From JBBSDP01 sp963754335 (GTDB taxonomy: Bacteria > Planctomycetota > Phycisphaerae > Tepidisphaerales > Tepidisphaeraceae): a stretch of DNA of 64,000 nt. The DNA lies in the NCBI GenBank assembly GCA_963754335.1, contig CAVWFQ010000003.1, forward strand, positions 682,001-746,000, read 5' to 3'. The translations under genes and the position numbers were made by a program. Positions 27,094 to 34,944 of the stretch are shown one piece after another. The notes beneath the pieces were generated by a model. The model was not told where the DNA came from. It worked only from the letters and a program-made list of their open reading frames with translations, and ran no database searches. Position 1 is the stretch's first letter, and each line of letters opens with the position of its first letter.

Positions 27094-28500
27094 TCACTTC
27101 GCTTCCTTGAGCGTGATGTTGTTCTGCCTGCTGTTACGCCCCTGATGGGTCACCACTTCGTAGAGCAGATCCGCCTTCTTCCCGGCATCGACGGAGGCGT
27201 GAAACTCCGCCGTCTGAAAATCATGCAGCGTTGGCGCGAGGGAACTTCGAAAGGTGATGTGACCCGGGAACGTCCGCCGCACTTCCACATCGATCGGCCT
27301 GGCGGAGTAGTTGCGGATGCGCTGGTTGAAGATTTCGTGATCGTCCCATCCGACGACCGATGAATTGACGTCGATCCGGGCCGCGCCATCTTCCACACGA
27401 CGCAGCACGTTGGCCCCGTTGAGCTGGAGCCAGAGATCGTCGCGGAAGACTTTGAGTTTGAGCAGCTCGAAAACCACTTCCGGATCAGGCCCCAAGTTCA
27501 GCTCGATCTTGTCGCCAATCGGCACATATTTGGTTTGTTGCGCGGTGAGAAACGAAAGTCCGTTTCGGCCGTTATCGCGAAAGACGCGAACCATCCCATC
27601 TGGTAGCGGCGAAGTTCCCAGTTTCGAATCCTTGTTGTTGGTCAGGAGGTACATGCGCACGAGCTGATCGCCGTATTCCTGCGGCCGGTAGCGATATTGG
27701 ATTTTGAAAGGGACGGTCTGCCCTTCGAGCGAGCGCATGCGCTTGGACCAGCCGTTGGGGATCGTTTCGGTCCCTTCGATGCTGTAGATGAAGTATTCGC
27801 TCAAGCCCTCCTTGACGATTTGCTTCTCCGCGTCCTGAAGTTGCTCGCCTCCTTCACCCTTTCCCGCCGCGCGATCGAAGGCGGCGCGAACGGATTCACT
27901 CTTGAGATCTTTCGCCTTGGAGGCATCCAGTTTGTCGAAATCCTCCATGGGAACGTGCGCGAGCCGGGTGATTTTCTCGACGAGGTTGATGGTCCCAACC
28001 ACCAGCCGGATGTGGGCGTCGGCGTATTCCTCGCCGCTGTTGTTGCTGATCCGCACAAATCCTTCGAAGCCGAGCTGGGTTTCCTGCTGGTTGGCGATGC
28101 AGAGATAATCCGCCTTCCAGGTGATGCCGGAGGTGAAGTGGGTGATCTCGACGGTCGCTTCGCCGTCGATATCGCTGTGAACGGTCCAGTAAAGCATCTG
28201 CGGCTTGTCGTGAGGAAAAGTGGTGTCCGCGACTTCGAGCTTTTCACCATTCGTGAGAAAACGCAGCTCCACCGAGGTGGGATCGATGAGCGTATTGGCC
28301 CAGGAAAACTGGAGCGGATTGTCACCCTTCCTGAACGTGACGGTGCGGGTCTCGCGAACGAGGGTGATGTCCTCGCTGTTGTAAATCGTCAGCTCAACGG
28401 TATCCCGCTTCGGAACTGTCGAGAGGTCGACATTGCGCGCCTGAGCCGCCGATAATGTGGCGAGCATCCAAAGAATCGATGCAGCGAGACTGAGTTTCAC
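27094..28500 (-). CDS. DUF4139-domain exported protein, copy 3 of a tandem trio
   Basis: 468 residues with a signal peptide (MKLSLAASILWMLATLSAAQ). The N-terminal part (SEDITLVRETRTVTFRKGDN; FSWANTLIDPTSVELRFLT) and the long beta-rich remainder (YLCIANQQETQLGFEGFVRI; TIPNGWSKRMRSLEGQ) fit DUF4139 proteins, which are exported and of unknown function. Large blocks are identical to the next gene upstream, including IYSIEGTETIPNGWSKRMRS. Its start overlaps the stop of that gene by four bases (ATGA), so translation is probably coupled. The paralogues differ mainly in a middle segment of about 45 residues. Confidence 0.8.
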   Translation of the reverse strand: MKLSLAASILWMLATLSAAQARNVDLSTVPKRDTVELTIYNSEDITLVRETRTVTFRKGDNPLQFSWANTLIDPTSVELRFLTNGEKLEVADTTFPHDKPQMLYWTVHSDIDGEATVEITHFTSGITWKADYLCIANQQETQLGFEGFVRISNNSGEEYADAHIRLVVGTINLVEKITRLAHVPMEDFDKLDASKAKDLKSESVRAAFDRAAGKGEGGEQLQDAEKQIVKEGLSEYFIYSIEGTETIPNGWSKRMRSLEGQTVPFKIQYRYRPQEYGDQLVRMYLLTNNKDSKLGTSPLPDGMVRVFRDNGRNGLSFLTAQQTKYVPIGDKIELNLGPDPEVVFELLKLKVFRDDLWLQLNGANVLRRVEDGAARIDVNSSVVGWDDHEIFNQRIRNYSARPIDVEVRRTFPGHITFRSSLAPTLHDFQTAEFHASVDAGKKADLLYEVVTHQGRNSRQNNITLKEAK

Positions 28501-29921
28501 GGATTCACCTTTGCTTGCTCGAGCGTGATGTTGTTCTGCTTGCTGTTGCGCCCCTGATGACTCACGATTTCATAGAGCAGATCCGCCTTCTTGCCGGCGT
28601 CAATTGAGGAGTAAAACTCCGCAGTCTGAAAATCGTGCAGCGTCGGCGCAAGGGAACTTCGAAATGTAATGTGGCCCGGAAGCGTCCGCCGCACTTCCAC
28701 ATCGATTGGCCTGGCGGAGTAATTGCGGATCCGCTGGTCGAAGATTTCGTGATCGTCCCATCCCACGACCGATGAATTGACTTCGATCTTCGCAGCGCCA
28801 TCTTCCACGCGCCGGAACACGTTGGCCCCGTTGAGCTGGAGCCAGAGATTGTCGCGGAGGACTTTGAGCTTGATCAATTCAAAGACCACTTCAGGATCGG
28901 GACCCAGGTTCAGCTCGATCTTGTCCCCAATCGGCACATATTTGGTTTGCTGCGCGGTGAGAAACGAAAGTCCGTTTCGGCCGTTATCGCGGAAGACGCG
29001 CACCATTCCATCCGGCAGCGGCGAGGTTCCCAGCTTCGAGTCCTTGTTGTTGGCCAGGAGGTACATGCGCACCAACTGCTCCCCATATTCCTGCGGCCGA
29101 TATCGATATTGGATTTTGAAAGGGACGGTCTGCCCGTCGAGTGAGCGCATGCGCTTGGACCAGCCGTTGGGGATCGTTTCGGTTCCTTCTATGCTGTAGA
29201 TGAAGTATTCGCTGAGGCCTTCCTTGATGATCTTCTTTTCTTCGGCGGCCTGGGGCGAAGTCGTCGGACTGGCGGCGGGCGCTTCAGCCAATTCCTTGAC
29301 CGCGCGCTCGCGGTATTCGTTGAGCTGATCGCGTCTGAGACTCAGGACTTCCGATTCAGGCAGCTTGGCCAGTTGGGCGATCTTCTCGACCAGATTAATG
29401 GTGCCGACGACGAGACGAACCTGCGCGTTTTCATATTCTTCGCCGCTGTTGTTCGAGATCCGCACGAATCCTTCAAACCCGAGCTGCGTTTCCTGCTGGT
29501 CGGCGATGCAGAGATAATCCGCCGACCATGTGATCCCGCTGGTGAAATAGGTGATCTCCACGGTGGCTTCCCCATCCATCTCACTTCCGATATTCCAATA
29601 AAGCATCTGCGGCTTGTCGTGTGGGAAAGTCGTGTCCAGCACATCGAGCTTCTCGGGATTGGTGAGGAATTTGATCTCGACAGAGGTGGGATCGATCAAC
29701 GTATTGGCCCAACTGAACTGAAGCGGATTGGGCCCTTTCTTGAATGTGACCGTGCGTGTCTCCCGAACCAGCGTGAGATCTTCACTGTTGTAGATGGTCA
29801 ATTGAACCGAATTTCGCTTCGGAACCGTGGAAAGATCCACGTTCCGTGCGCGAAGGGCGGGGGAAGACAGACCGAGAATGATGACGGCGTTGAGCGCCGC
29901 CATGATGGAATAGCGATTCAT
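28497..29921 (-). CDS. DUF4139-domain exported protein, copy 2 of a tandem trio
   Basis: About 474 residues from the ATG at 29921, two bases after the stop of copy 1; a GTG three codons earlier would overlap that stop. A signal peptide (ALNAVIILGLSSPALRA) is followed by the same architecture as copy 3. A variable middle segment (RRDQLNEYRERAVKELAEAP) replaces the KLDASKAKDLKSES region of copy 3. Sequence near both ends is almost the same as copy 3, even at DNA level, which points to a recent duplication or gene conversion. It is the middle gene of a tight three-gene operon. Confidence 0.8.
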   Translation of the reverse strand: MNRYSIMAALNAVIILGLSSPALRARNVDLSTVPKRNSVQLTIYNSEDLTLVRETRTVTFKKGPNPLQFSWANTLIDPTSVEIKFLTNPEKLDVLDTTFPHDKPQMLYWNIGSEMDGEATVEITYFTSGITWSADYLCIADQQETQLGFEGFVRISNNSGEEYENAQVRLVVGTINLVEKIAQLAKLPESEVLSLRRDQLNEYRERAVKELAEAPAASPTTSPQAAEEKKIIKEGLSEYFIYSIEGTETIPNGWSKRMRSLDGQTVPFKIQYRYRPQEYGEQLVRMYLLANNKDSKLGTSPLPDGMVRVFRDNGRNGLSFLTAQQTKYVPIGDKIELNLGPDPEVVFELIKLKVLRDNLWLQLNGANVFRRVEDGAAKIEVNSSVVGWDDHEIFDQRIRNYSARPIDVEVRRTLPGHITFRSSLAPTLHDFQTAEFYSSIDAGKKADLLYEIVSHQGRNSKQNNITLEQAKVNP

Positions 29922-29923
29922 GG

Positions 29924-31123
29924 TTACCACTCGTTTTTCAGGATCAGGTGCAGCTTTCGGGTGATCTTTTCGGCTTTGCCCGCCTTGTCGCGGGCGGGAA
30001 GCTTCACGTGAAAGACGAGCCGGTCGAAGGTGCTCTTATCCGAATCCGGCTGATCGAACGTGGTGAACTTGCCCAGTTCCCATTCGACGTCGCGGCCGGT
30101 GTCGCCGCGCACTTCGCCTCTGAGGAATCGAAGGCCTTCGGTCACGTCGAGCGTCACCGCCTGTTCCTTGAAATTCTCGATTTCATAGCTGACCACCACT
30201 TCCTGGCTGGAGAGATTTCCCGCAACGCGATGGTTCTCGTTTTTCTCGATGATCCGCTTCACGACGATGTCCTGGGCCACGCCGAGATACAATTTCATCT
30301 CGTCATCGATCGGCGTGAATTTGCCCCAGTCCTCCCCAAGGAACGTCGCCGACTGATCCGGATTTCGACCGGCGATGAAGATTCGTGCCTTTCCGTACGG
30401 GAGCGGCGCGAGGCCGAGCTTGTTGTCCTTGTCGTTCTTCAGCACGTAATGCATCGGAACGCGCAACTTCTTTTGTGCCGCATCGATGTATCCGAACTCC
30501 TGCGGGTCGCAGGTGTAGGTCTTCTTTACGGGCACCTGCTGGAAGCGGCCGACCAGCATTTCCTTGGTTTCATTGAGTCCGAGGGGCCGCAGGAACTCCT
30601 TACCGAAACCCGCGTAGAGCCCGGTATTGCCGAATTCTTCGTTCGCGAAGTTTTGCAGTCGCATGTACTGCGAAAGCGTCAGCGTCGATTCATCCGGCGA
30701 GGCGACCGCGCGATAGTTGAAGGTCTTGCCGAGGTTGCCGAGCAGATAACTGATCCGCACCCGCGCCGAGCCGGAATCGCTGGAGCCGACCGACCAGACC
30801 AGCGCCGCCTCGTTGGGTGGATAGCTGACCGACAGCACCTTCACGTCGAGATTCTTTGCGTCGACGGGAGCGACGACTCGAAAGACGATCGTTTCCGGAT
30901 CGATCTGCGTGTTGGCCCAGGAAAAATCGACTTGATTCTCGCCCTTCACGAGCGGCACGATCCGCTCTTCCTCTACCAGCGTTGCGGAAGGGTTGTCGAG
31001 CTGGATCTCGACGCGTTCCCGCGCCGGCAGCGTGATGAGTTTGATACGTGCCTGTGTAACTGCTGGTGTACTCGCCAGCATCGCGAAGAGGAGAGAATAT
31101 CGAGTCGGCCGGGGGAATCGCAT
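29924..31123 (-). CDS. DUF4139-like exported protein, copy 1 of a tandem trio (divergent)
   Basis: About 399 residues from the ATG at 31123 (MRFPRPTRYSLLFAMLASTP signal peptide). It keeps the family frame (IPLVKGENQVDFSWANTQID-like; SVGSSDSGSARVRISYLLGN; LAPLPYGKARIFIAGRN) but is clearly more distant from copies 2 and 3, and it ends RKLHLILKNEW. It is the first gene of the trio, so its promoter in the ~65-base gap before the lnt gene probably drives all three. All three are predicted to be exported and may form one complex or layer at the envelope. Confidence 0.75.
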   Translation of the reverse strand: MRFPRPTRYSLLFAMLASTPAVTQARIKLITLPARERVEIQLDNPSATLVEEERIVPLVKGENQVDFSWANTQIDPETIVFRVVAPVDAKNLDVKVLSVSYPPNEAALVWSVGSSDSGSARVRISYLLGNLGKTFNYRAVASPDESTLTLSQYMRLQNFANEEFGNTGLYAGFGKEFLRPLGLNETKEMLVGRFQQVPVKKTYTCDPQEFGYIDAAQKKLRVPMHYVLKNDKDNKLGLAPLPYGKARIFIAGRNPDQSATFLGEDWGKFTPIDDEMKLYLGVAQDIVVKRIIEKNENHRVAGNLSSQEVVVSYEIENFKEQAVTLDVTEGLRFLRGEVRGDTGRDVEWELGKFTTFDQPDSDKSTFDRLVFHVKLPARDKAGKAEKITRKLHLILKNEW

Positions 31124-31188
31124 GGAACGCCTCACAAAAAATATCGCGCGGAGCATCCGCTCGGACGATGCAAGCGCCGCCCATTGCG

Positions 31189-32799
31189 ATGAATCGCGTG
31201 ACGGTTGGAGTTAGAGCAGACGACAACGGTAAGAACGTTTATTTCCTCGCCATACCGCCAACGAAGGATTTTGACGCGGGGATGCGGCAAAAGTTTCCTG
31301 AAAGCGGCAAATTGCCGATCGATGGAGTTGATTCGCCGCCGTTCCTTATACTGCTTCAGGCATTGCGGAAGGCGGACTCCATCGATTCTGACTCTTCAAG
31401 ATCCGGCGGACAAAGTGATCCATACGCGACTCTGCGCTGGCGAGTCGCCGCCTTGTTGATTCATATCGCTGCATCAGGTTTTTGGGTTGCCTTTTCCACC
31501 CGACATGGCGCGATAACGATCCTGGCGGCGTTGCCGTCCGTTTTCCTGCTGTCCCGATTCGACAATGCTCGAAAGGCGTTTTGCGCAGGAGCGATCTGCA
31601 GCCTCGCGATCTACGTGCCGCAGTTGTGGTTCTTCCTCTCGCTCTTCCATCTGCTGGCGATCCCGATCTGGTGCATCGCGGCTTTGCCGATCGGAATCTT
31701 CACGCTTTTGCTGCAGCAGGCGCGAAAGCATTTTGGAGCAACGGCGGCCATGTGGATGACGCCGGTTCTGTGGACGGGCGTGGAGTTTTTCAGGAGCGAA
31801 TTATACCAGCTCAAATTTGCCTGGATTTTGCCGGGCCAGGTCGTCGCATTCCTTCCCGGCGTGCGGTTGATGTGGATTGGCGTTTATGGTTTGGGTTTCT
31901 TGTTTGCGCTGGGGTCGGCATTATTGGTCGGGCCCCGACTCGTCTATCGGATCACGGGGGCCGTGGCGTTGCTCACGCTGGCAGTCTTCATGTACCTGCC
32001 GTCAACGACCGCAAAGGGATTGGGCGATGCGCGAGTTCATGTGGCCGGGGTGCAGTGGGAGCATGCCGACGAATCATCCGTCGCCGACGCGGTGGATCGA
32101 CTGGCCACTGCGCATCCGGAAGCAGAGATCCTCGTTTTGAGCGAATATTCTTTTCAAGGGCTGGTGCCACAGGCCGTGCGCGATGTTGTTCAAAGACATG
32201 CGCGATATCTCGTCGCTGGGGGAATCGTCGAAGAGCCTGAGAACGAGTTTCGGGATACCGCGTTTGTCATCGGGCCGGATGGTCGCGACGTTTTCCAGCA
32301 ATGCAAATCCGTTCCGGTTCAATTTATGAACGATGGTCTTCCCGCCGAGCAGCGGCGGGTATGGAATTCTCCCTGGGGAAAGATCGGAATCGCGATTTGT
32401 TACGATGTCAGTTACGCGCGAGCGATGGATGATTTCGTGCGATTGGGAGCCCAGGGATTGATCATTCCGACGATGGATATGGAAGAGTGGGGCCGCCACG
32501 AACGGGAAATGCTCCACGGGCGATTGGCTCCGATTCGCTCCGCGGAATATGGGATACCCATATTCGGCGTCTGGAGTTCCGGCGAATCACAACTGACCGA
32601 TCGACAAGGACGCTTGATCGCGACAGCTGGCTATCCGGGACAGGGGGAAATGATCGCCGGCCCGTTCGAACTATCTGCTCCCGGCCGCGTACCCCCGGAC
32701 CGATACCCGGCGTTTGCGGCAAGCATTCTGGTGGGAGCGTTGCTGTTTTGCTTTATCGGTGCGGAAATGCTGATGCGGCGGAAGAGTCGGATGAAGTAG
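31189..32799 (+). CDS. lnt: Apolipoprotein N-acyltransferase-like protein
   Basis: A membrane part with several helices (HGAITILAALPSVFLLSRF; FLSLFHLLAIPIWCIAALP; IGVYGLGFLFALGSALLVG) is followed by a carbon-nitrogen hydrolase domain with Glu in LVLSEYSFQG, Lys in QQCKSVPVQF and Cys in IAICYDVSYA, and a last helix near the C terminus. Lnt adds the third acyl chain to the N-terminal Cys of lipoproteins on the periplasmic side of the inner membrane. This fits the several lipoproteins in the window. The start is uncertain: ATGs at 31168, 31189 and 31282 are all in frame and none has a strong ribosome-binding site. Confidence 0.8.
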   Translation: MNRVTVGVRADDNGKNVYFLAIPPTKDFDAGMRQKFPESGKLPIDGVDSPPFLILLQALRKADSIDSDSSRSGGQSDPYATLRWRVAALLIHIAASGFWVAFSTRHGAITILAALPSVFLLSRFDNARKAFCAGAICSLAIYVPQLWFFLSLFHLLAIPIWCIAALPIGIFTLLLQQARKHFGATAAMWMTPVLWTGVEFFRSELYQLKFAWILPGQVVAFLPGVRLMWIGVYGLGFLFALGSALLVGPRLVYRITGAVALLTLAVFMYLPSTTAKGLGDARVHVAGVQWEHADESSVADAVDRLATAHPEAEILVLSEYSFQGLVPQAVRDVVQRHARYLVAGGIVEEPENEFRDTAFVIGPDGRDVFQQCKSVPVQFMNDGLPAEQRRVWNSPWGKIGIAICYDVSYARAMDDFVRLGAQGLIIPTMDMEEWGRHEREMLHGRLAPIRSAEYGIPIFGVWSSGESQLTDRQGRLIATAGYPGQGEMIAGPFELSAPGRVPPDRYPAFAASILVGALLFCFIGAEMLMRRKSRMK

Positions 32800-32811
32800 G
32801 TTACCCGCTCG

Positions 32812-32836
32812 CTTCTCCCGGAGTACCGGGAGAGGG
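32812..32836. repeat. Short hairpin, CTCCCGGAGTACCGGGAGAGGG type
   Basis: CTTCTCCCGGAGTACCGGGA is almost self-complementary. It follows the stop of the lnt gene directly and could serve as its terminator. It belongs to the same family as the ends of the elements at 14224-14332, 53092-53218 and 59349-59430. Confidence 0.7.
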
Positions 32837-32935
32837 TGAGAGGTTTTAGACTGCCGATTCTTTCACGTGTCTTGGGCATGCTGACCGGAGCAAATCTTCA
32901 CTTTGCGGGATGCCCGCTTCTGCTAAACTCCCCTC

Positions 32936-34725
32936 ATGTCCTTAAACGACGAGCTGGCCAATCTCTTCGCGACCTTCGCGGCGATCATGGAGATTAAGGG
33001 TGAGAATCAGTTCAAGGCGATCGCGTTTTCCAAGGTCGGGCGGATCCTCAAGGACATGGCTCTCGATGTGAAGAAGCTGTGCGAAGAGGGGAAGATCGAT
33101 CAGATCGAAGGAATCGGCAAATCGAGCTGCGCGATCATCAAGGAATACGTGGCGACGGGTCACAGCGTCGATTTCGAAGAGGTGGCGGCGAGCGTGCCGC
33201 CGGGACTCATCCCGATGCTGGAGATTCCGGGGCTGGGGCCCAAGACGATTTCGCTGCTTTGGAAGCAGCGCGGGATCACAGGCCTGGAGGAACTCGTCAA
33301 AGCGCTCGACACCGGCTCGCTGGCGGGCCTGAAAGGAATCGGCGAGAAGAAAATCGAATCGATCAAGCAGGGAATCGCCCTGCGGGCACAAGCCTCCGGC
33401 GCATGGGAATCGTGGATGCGCTGCCGATCGCCAAAGCAATGCTCGAACAATTGCGCGGGCAGAAGGGGGTTTCGCAGGCCCAAATCGCCGGCAGCTTGCG
33501 CCGCGGGCGGGAAACGGTCGGCGATCTGGATCTGATCTGCGCGCTCAAGGATGCGTCGGCAGGAACGGCCGTCGCATCGGCTTTCGCAAAATTTCCCGAG
33601 GTCCAGCAGGTCATCGTTCAAGGTCCGAGCAAAGTAAGCGTTCGCGTTGTCGGCGGATTGCAGGTCGATTTGCGGATGGTGCCGGCGGAGAATTTCGGGG
33701 CGGCACTCCTTTATTTCACCGGCTCAAAGGACCACAACGTCAAGCTGCGAGGATTGGCGCAAGATAAGAAATTCACACTGAATGAATGGGGGCTTTATCG
33801 CCTGGACGAATATGACCGGGCGGCGAAAAAAACCGCCGAGGCGCCGTCGATCAAGCCGGTCGCCAGCAAGACTGAGGCGGATGTGTATGAGGCGCTGGGT
33901 CTTGGTTATATCGAGCCGGAACTGCGGGAATGCCACGGCGAAGTGGAAGGCGCCGCCTCAAAGCGATTACCGAAACTCATCGAACGCACCGACCTGCGCG
34001 GCGATTTGCACTCGCATACGACTGCCTCCGATGGAAGTAATTCGATTGAAGAGATGGCGCGGGCCGCGATGGCGCTGGGGTATCAGTTCCTGGCGATTAC
34101 GGATCATTCCAAATCACAGGTCATTGCCAACGGGCTGAGCGCCGAGCGGCTCCTGAAACACGTGGCGGCGATTCACGAAGTCGGCAAGCGACTGAAGGGG
34201 ATAACGCTTCTGGCGGGATGCGAAGTGGATATTCTCGCGGACGGAAGACTCGACTTTGAGGACGACATTCTTGCCGAGCTCGATATCGTCGTTGCCAGCC
34301 CGCATATTTCGCTCAAGCAGGACCAGGAAAAGGCGACCGATCGATTGCTCCGGGCGATCGATAACCCGTTCGTCAACGTGATCGGGCACCCGACCGGCCG
34401 GTTGATCAATCGGCGTGAGGGACTGCCGCTCGATTTTTCCCGGATTTTCAAGGCCGCCGCCGATTCGGGGACGGCTCTGGAGATCAACGCGAGTTATCCG
34501 CGCCTGGATCTGAATGACAATCATGCCCGGGCCGCCATTGAGGCGGGGGTCATGCTGTCGATCAACACCGACGCCCACAGCGTCGAAGAATTGCCGACGG
34601 TGGAATATGGGATCGCGGTCGCGCACCGCGCCTGGGCGACGCGGTCAAATGTCATCAATTGCCTAAGCGCCAAGGAGCTTTTAGCGTTCATCAGCCGCAA
34701 ACGCGGGCGCGGTTCTCACGCGTAG
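32936..34725 (+). CDS. polX: Family X DNA polymerase/PHP phosphoesterase (one frameshift)
   Basis: About 597 residues once joined. The N-terminal 8-kDa HhH domain (NQFKAIAFSKVGRILKDMAL; IPGLGPKTISLLWKQRGI) is followed by the nucleotidyltransferase with GSLRRGRETVGDLDLICA, and a C-terminal PHP domain (DLHSHTTASDGSNSIEEM; FLAITDHS; LLAGCEVDIL; INTDAHSVEEL). Bacterial PolX fills short gaps in base excision repair, and the PHP domain gives 3'-5' exonuclease or phosphatase activity. The frame breaks at about 33398-33404: adding one G to CCGG joins QASG to RMGIVDALPIAKAM. All active-site motifs are present, so an assembly error is likely. Confidence 0.9.
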
Positions 34726-34944
34726 CGGCAGAACCGAAGGTTCGCCTCTTCGATTTCGGTACACGGGGTTCCGCAAGCGCCGACTTTTATGCGAGAATGA
34801 TGAAGCGGAATCGTCCCGTCCGGTAAAGTGACGACAGCGGGGTGCGACTTTTCCCGATATCACGGGTAGGAATAGACACGCGGGTCTCGCGTTGTAGAAC
34901 TTTGGAGGCTCGCCAGCGTCAAAACATGGGGGTCCAAGCGAATT

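Noticed and set aside
29948..31192. 414-codon plus-strand frame opposite DUF4139 copy 1
   Set aside because: The minus-strand gene has a signal peptide and homology to its neighbours; the opposite product has no protein-like pattern.
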